NCBI RefSeq assembly: GCF_018812025.1
Contig: NC_063050.1
Span: 9,301,539 to 9,365,538, forward strand
DNA from: Megalobrama amblycephala
Lineage: Eukaryota > Chordata > Actinopteri > Cypriniformes > Xenocyprididae
Direction: 5' to 3'
DNA length: 64,000 nt
Each line of letters starts with the position of its first letter. Position 1 is the stretch's first letter. The notes under the pieces are model-generated. The model saw only the letters and a list, made by a program, of their open reading frames with translations. It had not been told where the DNA came from and made no database searches. This document shows positions 21,727 through 34,900 of this stretch, one piece after another. The translations under genes and the position numbers were made by a program.

Positions 21727-22745
21727 GTGACTTACCCCCCGAGGTACTTAACACCATCACTTCGGCTCGTGCACTGTCTACGAGACGTGCTTACGCCTCG
21801 AAGTGGAACCTGTTCATCGAGTGGTGCTCTTCTCGACGGGAAGACCACCGAAGATGCTCGATCGGAGTCGTGCTTTCCTTCTTGCAGCAAGGACTGGAGC
21901 GTAGGCTGTCCCCCTCCACCCTCAAAGTCCATACTGCTGCTATCTCCGCTTACCACGACCACATAGATGGCAAATCTGTTGGTCAGCATGACCTGGTCGT
22001 CAGGTTCCTTAGGGGGGCGAGACGGTTAAATCCTCCTCGTCCCCCCTCCATACCCTCTTGGGACCTCACTCTGGTGCTAAGAGCACTTCAGATTGCTCCC
22101 TTTGAGCCTTTGCTAGCGGCAGACTTAAAGATTCTGTCTATGAAGACTTTGCTGCTGGTGGCATTGGCCTCCATCAAGAGGGTAGGGGACCTGCAGTCAT
22201 TTTCGGTCGACGAATCGTGCCTAGAGTTCGGGCCGGGTGACAGCCACATGGTACTGAGACCCCGGCCTGGCTATGTGCCCAAGGTTCCTACCACTCCCTT
22301 CAGGGACCAGGTAGTGAGCCTGCAAGCACTGCCTTCGGAGGAGGCAGACCCAGCCCTGGCTTTGCTCTGTCCAGTTCGCGCCTTGCGACTGTACGTAGAC
22401 AGAACTCGAAGCTTCAGGACCTCAGACCAGCTCTTTGTCTGTTACGGAGGCCAGCAGAAGGGAAAGGCTGTCTCCAAGCAGAGGATGGCCCACTGGATAG
22501 TGGATGCCATCGCCCTGGCTTACCAAGCTCAGAGCGTGCCCTGCCCGCTCAGGTTGCATGCTCACTCCACGAGAGGTGTAGCATCCTCCTGGGCGCTGGC
22601 TCGTGGCGCCTCGCTAACAGACATTTGTAGAGCTGTGGGCTGGGCGACACCTAACACGTTTGCTAGATACTATAGCCTTCGTGTCGAGCCGGTCTCCTCC
22701 CGTGTTCTCGCCTCAGGTCAGAGGCACGGAGAGGCCCCGGCTTAG
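21600..22745 (+). CDS. DIRS tyrosine recombinase
   Basis: This frame is open from 20499, but the upstream part is the antisense-like shadow of RNase H; meaningful sequence starts around 21600-21730 (PPEVLNTITSARALSTRRAY). Catalytic landmarks: Arg in SIKRVGDLQ (codon 22179), HSTRG (His codon 22563, Arg codon 22572) and Tyr in FARYYSL (codons 22668/22671). YR enzymes integrate circular DIRS cDNA in place of a DDE integrase. This domain appears full length; the start is approximate. Confidence 0.8.
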   Translation, partial: SPSLAHPSEERPSFSETGHSLAPASRPLETPCLVPGRDAEVLGDLPPEVLNTITSARALSTRRAYASKWNLFIEWCSSRREDHRRCSIGVVLSFLQQGLERRLSPSTLKVHTAAISAYHDHIDGKSVGQHDLVVRFLRGARRLNPPRPPSIPSWDLTLVLRALQIAPFEPLLAADLKILSMKTLLLVALASIKRVGDLQSFSVDESCLEFGPGDSHMVLRPRPGYVPKVPTTPFRDQVVSLQALPSEEADPALALLCPVRALRLYVDRTRSFRTSDQLFVCYGGQQKGKAVSKQRMAHWIVDAIALAYQAQSVPCPLRLHAHSTRGVASSWALARGASLTDICRAVGWATPNTFARYYSLRVEPVSSRVLASGQRHGEAPA

Positions 22746-23345
22746 TGTCGGCTTGCTGCGCCACATGCGCGTTCTATTCTCCAGAGAGTCCCTACGGGCA
22801 GACCCTGTTGAGTCCTCCGGTTACCCCTCGGCAGCCGACGTGGCGGAGCGTCTGGCGCCAGGCCTATACTCCGTTGTATCCTTGAGAACCGGATTTAGGC
22901 TGGGTTCCATATGTGTGACCCTACGGGGATCCCATATGGGTTTTCTCCACGGTTGCTCCTAAATGAAGCCCGTGTCTTTCCCTCTGGGAGAACCCACCTC
23001 TTACCGAGTTGGAGTCACCCCAGTTCTTCCATATGTTGTACAACCTACAAGGTTAGTCCATATGTACTTCTCCATATAACTCCTTCGGGGAAGGATATGG
23101 CTTCCGCAGCGTTCCTTATCTGATGTAAGGCTACGCTTTCCCAGTGTTATCCAATAGTCTCACTGAGTGGGTTTTGGGAACAACAGTGATCGACCCTCTC
23201 TGTGTGAGCTCGGTCCCACCGTCAGGCAAGGGGGTTCAGGTGGCTCACAACAGAGCGCTGGAAGAGGGAAGCTCCTGTGGCGCTTTGGTAGGGATTCCTA
23301 ATCGTCGGTCTGTCCGACGTATGTCGAACGTGACCGACTGAATGG

Positions 23346-23682
23346 GAACGTCTCGGTTACAAAGGTAACCCTCGTTCCCTGAAGGAGGGAATGGAGACGT
23401 ACGTCCCGTCGCCACAGGCGTTGTCCTGCTGATGCTGCCGCCTGCTGGGTTCGGCTCCTCAGCGAAAACCTGAAGATGCAACGCACCTGCTGCTCATTAT
23501 ATACCCGCGCTGTGAGGCAAGCAGCTGATGCATATGATTGCATGCCAATGTGCATTGGCTCGTTTAGTTACACTCGAAGTAGATTGGCCTCTCTAGCGAG
23601 ATTCCTATTCGTCGGTCTGTCCGACGTACGTCTCCGTTCCCTCTTTCAGGGAACGAGGGTTACCTTTGTAACCGAGACGTTC
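23346..23682. repeat. Inverted terminal region of the DIRS element
   Basis: GAACGTCTCGGTTACAAAGG at 23346 is mirrored by CCTTTGTAACCGAGACGTTC ending at 23682, with GTTCCCT..AGGGAACG blocks just inside. The whole segment can form a long stem. Confidence 0.85.
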
Positions 23683-23825
23683 ATACTAATCAAATTAGCA
23701 GCAGCTTTTGCATAAAAATGTGGTATGCAAAATTTCTTAAGTGTTTTTAAAGTGTTCAGTGACTAACCATGAATCATGAGGAGAACCATCAGAAGAGGAG
23801 GAGCCATTCTGACTGATGTCACCAT

Positions 23826-25580
23826 AGCAACACCTACAATAAATGTACAGTGCATTTCTATTATATTTAAGTGTGTTTTAATCTCTTGTATTGTTTATAG
23901 TACAACACCTAGTTAACATATAAATCAGGGATGGGTAACTTTGGTCCTGGAGGACCGCTGGAGTGTTGTCTGTTTTGGCACTGGTGTTTATTGAGGTTTA
24001 GCCAGAATCGTTAATTTCTGAGGGACTAAATTAACCTCTTTACCATCACCACATCGGTGACGGTCTCAGATTATAGTCGTTTAACATTCATTGCACATTA
24101 AAACCACATTCTTAATGTCATGTGGACAAACCGTGTATCATTAGAAAGATTAAAGGCTCCACACAGCTATTTATGTTCAGTTATTTGTGTTCACACAGCT
24201 CCTCTGAACAGCACCTTTTAGTGCAAAAGTGTGGCTCTTCTCGAAAATGATTTATATTTAGATTTAGATTTATTCTCACGTTTGCAAAATATTTTGTCAT
24301 ACAGAATATAATTTCTATTCATTTAACACTGAATTATGCAATCTGAAGATCTAAAACAGGGTAGAGCGATCTCTGTCTGTTCTGTTCTGGGTTTTGCATG
24401 TGAGTTATATGACTCAGTGAGTGCTGATTTAGTCTAGGGCTGTCAATCATCTTACGTGGCATAATTCCTGCCTTCTGCATGACCAAATCCTGTGTAAACT
24501 TCCTCCTTCACAGCTCAGTGAAAAACAAAGCCAAAGAAATATTTCTACATCAAAAAATAAGAAAATAAACATAATTACAATAGTATATGATTTTTGTGTG
24601 TTTTCCATGTGATTTCGGGTATTTTCATATGAGTAAAGAATGTTTACAGTTTACATGCTAAGCAAGTGTAGCGAACACCATGTAAAATGCTAAATATAAC
24701 ATTTCAACAAAGTTATGTGACCAAAATCTATATCAGATTGCAATCAGAAGTTATTACAAACACTTTAAAGTGAATTTTGAGTAAATGCATAATATTAATG
24801 TTTTAAATTGTGTATCTTGATGCTAATTGTAGCTCTAATGCACCTGCTGCTCCAGGAGCTATATCTATTTCATGATCTGTTTTGTTAAAGAATTTACATA
24901 AGGTCACAAGAATATGCTTTTTTTTTTTTTTTTTTTTTGGAAAGACTTCAGACAATAGGTGGATTAGCGAATCTAGGATGAAAGCAGTGTGGATGGGCAA
25001 GCAATGTCAGAATAAAGGCTAATGATGACTGAATAAAAACAAAAGAATAATGGTAAAAGAATAAGGAGGATCAAGTTTAATACCGGCAAAGGTGTAACAT
25101 TCATTGAGAGAGAACAATAGAATCGTTAATGGAGCAGTTCTCCATGCCAGACATTAGGGTGTTTTCACACTTTGTCCTTTTCAGGGGTTTGAGCACGGTT
25201 TACATGATTTCTGACCCATATGTGGATACTCCAAACTATCTCAGACCCCTTAAAAGCGAACCAAACCGAGACCATCTCAGGAGGTGGTCTAAGAATTATT
25301 CAATTTCATGTTTTTCATCTGAAGACAAACCACTTGATTTGTGAACACAAATTATTTGTTCACAATGTATACTTGTTTATTGCATTTTTAACAGCTTACA
25401 AACTGTATAAGAGAGACACGCCTGTATGCCTTGTCAGTTTACATTTTTTTTGATATACGGTTGTATGAATAAGTTTTATTTTTTGTAAGACACTGGTTCT
25501 CAATCCTGTCCTGGAGGAACCCCAGCCCTGCACATTTTGTGTCTCTCTATTTCTGACACACAATCATTTCAGGTCTTGCC
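23826..25580. other. 5' flank of pseudogene A and intergenic
   Basis: AACTTCCTCCTTCAC near 24493 (GGAGGAAGTT on the - strand) is a possible Ets/PU.1 site upstream of leader A. A poly(T) run lies at 24920-24939 and scattered repeat-like text (GGTCCTGGAGGACCGC) near 23942. No exon seen. Confidence 0.4.
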
Positions 25581-26293
25581 CTGCGTTCCAATGTCCATAC
25601 TATCCATCCTAAATAGTATGTGAGATTAAAATAAGTGTGTCCCAAAGCATAGTATGTTGAAAAGAGTATGCCAAAAGTCCCCGGATGGTCTACTATTTCC
25701 GGCATATTTTCGAAGTGTGGATCCCTGCACACTATAAAGGCTAATATTGCCCACAACCCATTGCGCATTGGACGAGGATTCAGTTCAGAACTACAAACAC
25801 GAGTAAAAAGTGTTAAAAAACTACAAAACATGGCGGATATACGTGATCGACGCTGAGAGATTTGAGTGACTAATAATCAGTTTAACCTGATAGAAAATAT
25901 ATATTTAATGTTACCCGTGTTATTTTTCATCTGCAAATACCAATGTGGACTTTTATAAAGATCCGAATGGCCATTAACTTTTAAATGCATCATTATGCAT
26001 TAATATGAGGAGAGTTCTCCACATGAAAGACCCGCGACTGCAGATCAACGTGCTGTATTTCTCTCCGATATGGTAGGAAATTAACTAAATGAAATGTGGA
26101 GGATGTAAGATGATTGACAGGCCAGTTTACGGTGACAGGATGCGACAGAGAGAAAAGACGCGATTGTATGACGTGTTAGTATGTACCAAAGCTTGTCTAC
26201 TCTTTTGCTACACACTCAAAAGTAAGTACTTTTTGTTCACAGAAAGAGTACATACTTTTAGGGCGTAGTATAAGTAGGCGAATTGGAACGCAG
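25581..26293. mobile_element. Short TIR element (CTGCGTTCCAAT ends)
   Basis: CTGCGTTCCAAT at 25581 and ATTGGAACGCAG at 26293 are inverted. Repeated TACTA/AGTATG text occurs near both ends (ATAGTATGTGAG, AGTACATACTTTTAGGGCG). No target duplication could be assigned. The tips resemble the element at 42604-44361 (AGCTGCGTTCCATTCGAC). Non-coding. Confidence 0.6.
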
Positions 26294-27851
26294 CATTACT
26301 GTCACTACTAATGAGCACATGAGTTGAATCAGGTGTGATAGATGAAAATATTATTGTCACTGAGACGAGCTCCGTGGTTCCCTCCTCTGACCATCGGAGG
26401 GAGCCATGACCCGAATACTGACACACACATTACACTTACACTACATTTCCCAGAAGCCCGTACCTTGGACTATTTACACCCTCAGCTGACACCCATTACC
26501 TGGACTATAAATGACTGCCATACAGCTCAATTTATCGTGAAGTCTTGTTTTGTAAGTCTTGTACAATTATATAAAAATTATATTTATATAATATTTATTT
26601 TTTTATGTTTATCTATTTTTATAGCTTATCCATGAGTCATTCTGAGTAATTCTGACTTTTGAACTGTAAACTCCCAGGTGTCAGCTTTCTAATTAAATGT
26701 CTCCCATGCTGGCAAAATGAGTTGCAATGAGCACATTTTCAAAAATGTGTTATTGTTATTCTCACATTCTCCATTTAAAAAAAAAAAAAAAACTTCAAAA
26801 TGAGGTATGATTTAATGAAAAAATTAATGAGCTACACCTGTTTGAAGGTGATATAGTCAAAGTCAATTTTGAGAAAAATCGAGTTAAAGTTTTCTGAGGG
26901 TTCCAAAACAAAATCACCAGCAACCATACCTTAAAACCCCATACCCCATCATATGCCTCTTACGCTGTCTGAGGCATCTTTGGATCTGTCAGTAACTGCT
27001 AGAAAGATTGAATTGTTTACACCAGCATGAGTTTGAAAATCACATTTCATTGGTTCAGACTCATGCCATCGAGAATTTGCTATGAATGTTCACAAAGTTA
27101 GAATGCTGCACTTTACAGTGATTTCAAACTTGTGCTGAGGGAAGCGTCAGTCGTCCAGAAGTGAACAGAGAAAGACTGCATTTCAAAGGAAAGAAACTCC
27201 TTTCAGAAAATGTACAAATAAAGGTTATTTTAGATGTTTAATTGCTATTTGGAGCGTTGGGATCACTAGACAGGGGCTTAATGAACTAATAGTTGTGAAA
27301 ACCTCAATTTTGACCAAATTTGACATTTTTCACTTGTTTGCCGCTCGAAATTAGCCCATGCGTATTCTAACTAATTGTGCCATCATGGTCACATATGTTC
27401 ATTATGTCCAGAATGACTTTTGAGCAGCAACCTTTTAAATCTGGGTAAGCCATTTATGCCCTACTTTCCAAAATGGGGGTTGCATGCGGGTTTAATCACA
27501 TATGTCCTTCCACTTCCTCTTTCAGGCCAGTGCAAATCAAGCACCATCTACAGTAAAAGCTGTTGACTCTGTGATGGATAAACTTGCAACTAGTCCATGA
27601 ATCACCGTGGTGAGTCGTAGGGTTACTGTGGTTTGACCTTGTTCATTTGTTACCCAACTTATGTTACAATACACAATGATACTGGAGCTATTTTAATCTA
27701 AGGCAAATTTAAATAGGTATTAGTAACCAAGATACAAAACCACTTCAACTTTTAAACTTAAAGCTTTTAGTTACCGTGTGACAACTAGCCCCATTCTCCC
27801 CTATAACATATTTGACTCTAAAGATCAATTATTAGTAAATGATGATCTTAC
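26294..27851. other. No recognisable gene
   Basis: AT-rich; the 97-aa ORF at 26342 has no domain features. I looked on the - strand for a V exon that would follow the leader exon at 27852-27912 and saw none. Confidence 0.45.
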
Positions 27852-27912
27852 CTGTTTCACGAACACTCATGACCAGAGACAACAGAACAAATGAACAGAG
27901 TGACACCAGCAT
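27852..27912 (-). CDS. Orphan signal-peptide exon of an Ig-type receptor
   Basis: On the - strand, MLVSLCSFVLLSLVMSVRET plus a split Gly, ending in AACAG/gtaaga in phase 1. Length, hydrophobicity and phase match leader exons of the Ig receptors in this window. No following V exon was found, so it may be a relic or may splice to exons I did not recognise. Confidence 0.5.
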
Positions 27913-28220
27913 TGGGGATTTTATGTGGTCAAACACTTTATATTTAACTTGATATGACACTTTACCCAGTGCTCACATAGCAAGGTGTAAATAAGGCAAC
28001 AGGGCATCCAACATCAGAGACGACATTAGACAAAAGTAACAAAATAAAAGTATTTAAAAGAGTACCTGAATATTGAAACTGCATCTTTATATCTAAAGGT
28101 TCTCATCATATGATATCTTCAAATCTTTTTATTCTGACAGTGATCTTGTGTGCTTTCTGGTGTGTCATGAAACTCTTAATATGGCCATAAATACAGTTTC
28201 CTCTGTAGCGAGAGAGGTGA

Positions 28221-28232
28221 GAAAACGAAACC
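28221..28232. promoter_or_regulatory. ISRE-like element upstream of the orphan leader exon
   Basis: GAAAACGAAACC fits the interferon-stimulated response core GAAANNGAAAC. It lies about 310 bp upstream of the - strand leader at 27912. Function is inferred from the motif only. Confidence 0.3.
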
Positions 28233-28977
28233 ACAGCAGCTTCTCTCTAGAGTTGACTGTGATTATGTGACCATTGTGAGCGATGAACAGACGAGTGTTG
28301 ATGTTACAGACCTGTTACTATGACATCTCTAGTTATAAACAGACTGGTTTTTGAATTGTTAATATCCCAAAGGGGTCTATATAATACCTGGAATACAGCA
28401 TTAGTGTTCCCTTTTATCCCAAATGGTATTTCTCTGACTGATTAGTAGCCCCGGAAGTACCAGCTCTTAGAGCTCACATGCACCAAAGATGTAGCAGATG
28501 AGGAAACATTTGGATGAATAAAGGGTAATGTAGTTTAAGTTTGTCCTGTAGAGGGCAGTCACTTTAATGTGGTCACTTGATGTTGGTCTGTTGAATTTTA
28601 AATCAAAATTAAGTTGAAAGAACGTTTTAAGGAGCATCAGACCTTTTAAAACACGTTCCTCTAACATCAAGAAAACTGGACATTTTTACTTTCGCAGAAC
28701 CAAAATGAACATTTGGAGAACGTTTTTATAACACAAATCTGTTATCTTGAAAGTCACTCATTTTTGTTGGGAGTTACGATGTGGGTGTGTCCAGCGACGT
28801 GACAAAGAATGAGTAAAGTTTAACCTGGGCTTCATTTTACCTTGGATTCTTGCTGTGTGGCTGAATAGAAATAAGAAATAAGACAATAGAAACATATTTA
28901 CACAACACTGAATTTGTTTACTGTTGGTGAAACTCTTCTAGTCAAGCGTGTAACTGAATGAAAGTGTTGTTCAGTAT

Positions 28978-31900
28978 CTATTGACTAGTAGTGAGGACAT
29001 TTTCTTCTTTATTGATGATATTGAGAAGACCTGAGGATCTCACTCTTACTGACTGATTCTCATATTCAGAAGAGCCTGACTGGTGATCAGCAGGTCTGGG
29101 ATGGACAGTCTATGTGAAAGACACATTGATTATTTATTACCTGATTTTGAGTGTTCAAACTCTTCTGCATGTGTAGTTTTCGATATTTCACTTACTGTGA
29201 GTGTGTCGTAGAGGTCAGAAGATCTGGACCTGAGGTCAAGAGCTGCATATGTGTCTGCACTGGGATCATCGTTCTACAGGGAAACAGAGAGAAAGATATA
29301 TGAGCAATATCACACTCAGAGTCATGCGATATGGCTCTATATCAGATGGCTGTGATTAGGCCACAGGTATGAGGCTGTAGGCCGAGTTAAGAGGATTTCT
29401 CATCACAGCACTAGTCAATTCATTTGTGGGTTGTGTCTTATAAGGTGTTGTTTAAAGTTAAAATAATATAAAATAACGTCCTTGTTTCAGTTCCTTTCAA
29501 TATAAAAGTACCATCTCTACCATCTCACTCATGAAGACAGTCTTTGCCACCATCCAATGGTGCAATAATGTAACTTTCACTGAAGTCGAAATCACAATCA
29601 CTAATGGATCCTTTCTCAATACCAAATACAGAATATTATTTGTATAAAATAAAATATTACTTAATTAATCGATAATATTTAAATGAACAATAATAGTCAT
29701 TATAAAGTATAAGAACTTTGTACAATAGAAAATGAACACAAGCAAACAGTTCAGTCAAAAGTACAAAAGCAGCACTCTAGTTAAAACTATAAAGTTATGA
29801 AACTTAAGTTTTGGTCTGGAATAAGTAATAGATTAATAAGACAAAAGATTGCCCTTTGATATACCTAAAACAAATTATACCTCATGTTTAAACACTATCT
29901 ACATAAGAGCCTGCGGCAAATTTCCAAAGGACTGGCTGAAATGAAGCTGTTCTCGGTGGGTACATGAGCGCTGAACGGCCGCTGACAGCCTGGAGCTCAC
30001 ATCTGCGAAAGTGTCAAACCAAATTTTCAAATAGGCACTATGTTTATATATAAACAACTACATTCTTGCCTAAAAAATCTTAAAAGAACATTCCATGACA
30101 CAATAACAGTAGTATTTGTAAAATTATAGTAGGTTTGCTCATCCACCATTGACGGCTGCTGTGAGAAATGCTACTGCCCACTGCGCAATGTGATGTCAGA
30201 GTGACGTCTTTTTCAATTAATTTTTGGACGTCCAAATTTGGTCCATTGAAGGGGTTGTTTTTTAATGCCAGGCGACGTCTTTTTTCGACGTCTTCCGCAC
30301 GTCTAATGTTAACGTCCGTGGGACCTCCATGCAAGGGCTATTTATATTCCAAATGTGGTTGTTTGTGGACATCTTTTCAACATCAAATTTAGACTTATTT
30401 TGAACTTCTATAACTGTGGTCCCATGTTTCCAGAGGGTTGAGGACATGTTTTCTGTGCCAGTTAATTTTCCTGTAGCTTTGTTTGGCTCAACTTCTTGTT
30501 TCAACATGAAACATGAAATCCATTATACCTTCGTATGCATCTCCAGTTATCACCTGCTGCTGAGACAATCAAATGAAGTTTTTGCAAAATGATCTGGAAC
30601 AGTATGCCACCTTCTGAAATGGGACTAGATCATTTTCCAAAAACTCCATTTGATTGTCTCAGCAGCAGGTGATAACTGGAGATGCATACGAAGGTGTAAT
30701 GCATTTCCTGTTGAAACTAGAAGTTTAGCCAAACAAAGCTAACAAAACAAACCCTCTGGAAACATGGGACTACACACAACACTACAGTTATACAAATACA
30801 AATAAATCACAATTCAATATCACAATTTTCATCTTTATTCAAAAATAAATGCAGCGATGCCAATGATGCAGGCCGAAAAGCTGTGCCGTCATTTTGCAAT
30901 GGTTGAACACTCGTGCGAAATGCCTGTAGTGTTGCCTTGGTCAATCAGAGTGGCGTTTACTGGTTGGGTTATGATGACATGCTGCCTCGACCAATCAGAG
31001 TGATGTTGACTGGTTTTTGTCTCTTTGGTTGAAATCCAAAGCCCTTGATAGAGAGTTGTCCTCGCCTGTCCTTTAACTGCTGTCAGTTCTTTTTAAATTA
31101 GAAATAAGGAGGATAGGCCTAATATATGCTACCATGAAATTATTTTCTGAACTATAATTTCTCACAAATTGCATTTCCAAATAAATAAACAGATACATGC
31201 AAAAATACATGTATGCTTAAAGAAATAACTTGATTAGGCTACTTTAAATAAACCAGTTAAAGAAAAACAGGAAAATGTAAAAAAAATAAACAAACAAACA
31301 AACAAACAAATAAATAAATAAATAAATAAATAGGTATTCACATAATAAATTGTTTGTTTATAAATAATCTGTATGTGAAGAGTTCAGATGCAAAAGCCTC
31401 TAAGTGCCATCTGAAATTCTTCTAGAATGATCATTTTTATAAAGCCTGTATAGTTAAGTACTTTCACTTAAATGACAATTAATAGGTAATTTGCATTGTC
31501 ATTTAAGTGAAATTATTGAACTTAAATATAGGCTTTTGCATCTGAACTCTTCATGTATTAATCATGTTGATAGGCCCTATAATATTAATCATGTAAATTT
31601 CCTGCACCTGTTATAGACATACAAAAAAATTACCCAGTTCAAAGGTCAAATGTTGAAAGTCAAGATGACGTCCAAGTTGGGTCATGGTTGGACCTAGTTT
31701 GGACGTCGAATAGATGTTCAGAAATGGTCATGGACCGACGGACCTAATATAGACATGATCTGCACGTCTATCCGACTTCCAATGTTTAGTGGGTGGTATA
31801 GATTTGGCAGAAACAAGTGGAGTAATACAAATTGTGAAATGGTTACAATTCGAATTTAGTAGAATATCACAAGGCTGGAAAAGGCTCTCAGCCAATCAAA

Positions 31901-34900
31901 TTCAAGAACCAGAACAAACCCAAATCGAGAAAAGTTGGGACATATTGTAAAATGCAATAAAATCAAGAATCTGTGATTTGTTAATTCACTTTGAACCTTT
32001 TTTTAACTTACAAAAGTAAAGATTTTCAAAGTTTTCACTGACCAACTCAATTTTATTTTGTAAATATAAAGAAATTTTGTTGGGACAGAGGCATGTTTAC
32101 CACTGTCACATCACCTTTCCTTTTAATTACACATTTTAATTGTTTGGGAATTAAGGATACTAAATGTTGCAGTTTTGCAAGTGGAATTTTTGCCCAATCT
32201 CGCCTGATACAAGACAGCTGCTTACAATTAATAAATTGTTGTCTATTTCACCCCATCCCCAAATTATAGACTTGGGTAAAGTTGGTTTTATATTCGCACA
32301 TTCGGACATCCGTATTCAATAGCCTTGTTAATCACACTACATTGGACATTCAGTGGACATTCACAAGTAAATATGCCATTAAAACAATACTTGCCTATTT
32401 TGATCGACTGTGAAAAATGTTGTAAGTTGACAATCGTTGGTTGTCAATATCATGTTGCTGCTTAAAATTCGCAAACATTAATTTATTGCACATTTATTGG
32501 AAAGTCTGAATTTATCAGAAGTCCGAATGTGCGAATATAAAACCAACTTTACCCAAGTAAATTATAGCCTAGAATTTAAGCTTGCAGTTAAGAATATTAA
32601 AAACACGGATAAAAAAAAAAACGGTACAGTTTACAAATCTGAGTGCACAAATCCATAATCTGTGTATATTATTATACTTCTTAGTATACTTATTTTAAAC
32701 TAAAATAGAAATATATTTAAATGTTGCCAGTTAACAAAAAGAAATCAATTCACACTGAATCACATTTTATATTTTGGTGGTTTATTTTGTTCAACTCAGT
32801 CAGTGGTTTGGAGTTTATTTGTTGTGGTCTTAAACAGTATTAAATGAATAGTTTCACAAATAAAAGGTGATCATTCAGCATCACTTTACTAACATCAAAA
32901 ATAGTAGTACTCAAAATTCACCACATGGGGTCACTATAACAGGGTATAATCTCCAAACTCGGATTTCACAGGAATATTAAAACGAAAACTTTAGCAAACT
33001 AAAATAAAGTGTCAATTTTTACTAATTTTCTTAAATTACAAATGTTAGGGCACACATCTAGGGTGAAACAATACACTTCAGAGTTATACAAACACGGTAG
33101 TGGCACCCTACACAACCACAAAACCCACCGTCAGCATTTTCATCACATTAATTGAAATACCAATATAGAAAAATCAAATATAACATGCTCATGATCTTAT
33201 GCACATCATTCTTACACGTTATGCACATGAACATCACATTGAACACTTACCGAATTCTGTTTTACAGAGAACTCGTAACACCCCTCACGTGTAATTGCAC
33301 ACAATCTTTGATCACCTTAAACCCTAACCGTAAAACACACGTTACATTAACAGAGTGAAATGAAGACTATTACATCAAATTAAACGATTATCATCACATT
33401 CACTCACATAAATCATAGATTTTCCCCAGGATGATAAAAGATTAGATTGGTCTCATGCACTGCTTAGCCGTCTGTCTCAATATCACACACTTAGCGCGTC
33501 ATCATCAGCGGCCGCTCTCTTAAAGGGGAAGTACATCTTTTTTGGGGGGGTTTAGTTTCTAATACCACCCTGTTACATTCCCCCCTGCCGACCTGTCAAC
33601 ATCCTCGGTGACAGTGTAAGAGTTTCTCAGCTCTTTAACTGCTTCTCTGAAGAACACTGTTCCTAAACTGGCTATCATTTGAGACACAGCATTGTGGCTA
33701 AGGGCTGATCTAGGCTCATGGCTTGGATTTGAATGTTGACCCAAACTGGATCTGGTACTCCTGCAAGGTGTGGGCAAACTAGAAACTTGCTCCTGAGATC
33801 CTTCTCTAAGTTCCGGAACTGTGGGATCACAAGGAGACATCTCTGGAGCTCTCATCTCGGTTTCAGCTTCAGTTTCCGTCTGTGTGAGACTTTCAGCTGC
33901 ACTTGGGCCAGGACATTTCAAGAGCACTACACCATCCTCCAAACTCTCACTGTCCACATCCACTATAGAATTTCCATCCACTTCCACATTAGTCTCAACA
34001 AACTTCTTGTGAGCCACTGGATCAGGGACACACACACATGGTCTGAGGTCCACCCGATTCACTCTCTTGATGGGACCTCCTTCCACGGGTTCCACTGTAT
34101 GAGTAGTCCCTTGAATCTATATCACCCGATACTGGGGCGGATGCCAGGCGTGCTGTATTTTATTTCTTCCCAGTGGTCGATTTCTTAGGTAAACGATCTT
34201 TCCAACCTCAATGGACGGGCAATACACTTTATCATGAGAAAGCTCAATCCGTTCTGCTGCCTTCTTCTCAGCATAAACCTTGGCACGTTCATGAGCCTCC
34301 TTCAAGCATCTCTGATGGACTGCTTACCAGTCATGAGTTGGCTTAGCCCCCGATTCTCGTCCCACCAATGCATCCACCAGCAAATGAGGGTCTACGCCGA
34401 ACAGCAGATAGAAAGGAGAATACCCCGTTGTCGAATGCAGGTTAACGTTGTATGCGTAGACCAGCTCCACCAGATGTTCAGGCCACCGTTTTTTGGTTTC
34501 AGGAGGGAGTGTTCGAAGCAGCTCATGTAGAGTGCGATTAAAACGCTCGCACTGGGCATTTCCTGTCGGATGATGAGGGGTGGTACGGCTTTTTTTAACC
34601 CCATACAGCTTGCACAATTTTGCGATCACTTCGCTTTCGAAATTGCGCCCCTGGTCTGAATGTAGCCGTTCGGGGACTCCGAATTTCATGAACCACTCCC
34701 TCAAGAGAATTTTAGCTGTAGTGTCAGCTTTCTGGTCCCGCGTCGCGAAAGCTTGCGTGAATTTGGTGAACACGTCAGTGACGTTCTCCCTTCCATCTGT
34801 CGCTGGCTCTAGCAAAGTGAAATCTACTGCTACCACCTCTAGAGGCCGGCTAGCAAGGAATGACTTCATAGGAGGATGCACTTTAGGCTGAGGCATTTTC

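Larger units (their letters stand above)
20313..23690 (+). mobile_element. 5'-truncated DIRS-type (tyrosine-recombinase) retrotransposon
   Basis: Contains a partial RT/RNase H ORF, an overlapping tyrosine recombinase ORF and a 3' inverted-repeat region. The left border (about 20313-20397, GAATAGGAATCTCGCTAGAG...) is the reverse complement of 23530-23615 near the right end, as expected for DIRS split inverted repeats. The gag region and most of the RT are missing, and a 66-bp piece of the neighbouring hAT element (20401-20466) stands at the deletion junction. Confidence 0.82.
16732..23825 (-). pseudogene. CD22/Siglec-like receptor gene A, disrupted
   Basis: Exons in transcription order: leader 23768-23825 (MVTSVRMAPPLLMVLLMIH, then a phase-1 Gly), V exon broken into 20246-about 20312 and 18790-18931, C2 18443-18691, C2 17057-17314 and C2 16732-16980. 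The C2 exons are open, phase 1 on both sides, with Ig cysteines ([12 protein letters not shown] ... [20 protein letters not shown] ... GRYSCAVHG). Three lesions hit the V exon relative to gene B: a hAT element at 18932, a DIRS element at about 20313 with the 5' half of the exon missing, and a 2-bp insertion near 18890 (CTGTCAGTCATG against CTGAGTCATG) that shifts the frame. Skipping the V exon would keep the downstream frame, since the leader and C2 exons are both phase 1. No TM exon was found; tail exons at 6288-6682 may be its end. Confidence 0.75.
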
